From the NCBI GenBank assembly GCA_964587525.1, contig CAZPLZ010000034.1:1-21722 (forward strand): 21,722 nt of DNA, written 5' to 3'. A program made the position numbers and the translations under genes. Positions 21,600 through 21,722 of the stretch are shown here, piece by piece (positions within the stretch are counted from its first letter, which is position 1; the number at the start of each line of letters is the position of its first letter). The stretch is from CAZPLZ01 sp964587525. GTDB taxonomy: Bacteria; Oederibacteriota; CAKKQC01. Below the pieces are notes generated by a model. The model did not search any database. It was not told where the DNA came from and saw nothing but the letters and a program-made list of their open reading frames with translations.

Positions 21600-21722
21600 A
21601 TGTCCCTAAAGCGGCTCGAACGGATCGTCAAACAGCTCCGCGCCAAGGATGGCTGTCCCTGGGACCGGCGCCAGACTCACCGGACCCTCAAAGCCAACCT
21701 GCTCGAAGAAACCTATGAGGTG
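21600..21722 (+). CDS. mazG: Start of mazG, nucleoside triphosphate pyrophosphohydrolase (partial)
   Basis: The last 41 codons of the window are open from ATG 21600 and run off the edge. They encode the signature N-terminus of MazG: LKRLERIVKQLRAKDGCPWD, then RRQTHRTLKANLLEETYEV, where the EETYEV helix begins the metal-binding site. MazG hydrolyses NTPs to NMPs and pyrophosphate. The family name comes from its place near mazEF in E. coli and is not evidence of a toxin role here. The ribosome binding site is weak. Confidence 0.9.
   Translation, partial: MSLKRLERIVKQLRAKDGCPWDRRQTHRTLKANLLEETYEV

Noticed and set aside
1..21722. CRISPR arrays, tRNA or rRNA genes, insertion sequences, integrase
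   Set aside because: By eye I found no regularly spaced repeats, no tRNA-like cloverleaf or rRNA signature, and no transposase or integrase-like protein on either strand.

Overview
The window reads as a GC-rich bacterial chromosome that is dense in genes and accessory in character. Secreted glycoside hydrolases, a sulfatase-fold enzyme, a sulfatase remnant, a large CehA/McbA-type metallohydrolase and stacked toxin-antitoxin modules together suggest the Planctomycetota/Verrucomicrobiota/Lentisphaerota/Kiritimatiellota assemblage. That placement is an inference from gene content; no rRNA or phylogenetic marker is visible. Several genes appear to start at GTG or TTG, and one toxin possibly at CTG.

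Left part (1-4423): an incomplete minus-strand gene at the edge, then a truncated sulfatase C-terminus, then a Phd/YefM-RelE toxin-antitoxin operon. That operon has a recognisable promoter with two TGTACA palindromes. A short-chain dehydrogenase and a MntA-HepT (nucleotidyltransferase/HEPN) pair follow. Next comes a visibly AT-richer minus-strand cassette of three uncharacterised genes: one soluble, one small and apparently frameshifted, one multi-pass membrane protein.

Centre (4796-18196, nearly all minus strand): two tightly packed transcription units. The first runs DUF4143 AAA+ ATPase -> secreted GH2-like protein -> CehA/McbA-like PHP metallohydrolase -> endonuclease III, with gaps of 5, 13 and 8 nt under the starts chosen here. 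The second runs NAD(P)H-dependent FMN reductase -> AlkZ-related protein -> large secreted clan GH-A hydrolase with C-terminal carbohydrate-binding modules. A small zinc-ribbon membrane protein on the plus strand separates them and converges on the second unit.

Right part (18287-21722): rpiB (plus), a Doc toxin with an AbrB/MazE-type antitoxin (minus) behind a palindromic promoter, a sulfatase-fold enzyme with Thr where the formylglycine Cys/Ser should be (minus), a second small zinc-ribbon membrane protein, and the start of mazG at the right edge.

The coherent biology is extracellular polysaccharide or glycoconjugate breakdown (GH2-like, GH-A, CehA-like, sulfatase-like), interleaved with DNA-repair-type genes and bordered by three different toxin-antitoxin modules. 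The points most worth following are the GH2-like protein that lacks the canonical acid/base Glu, the Thr-type sulfatase homologue, and the AT-rich cassette next to MntA-HepT.
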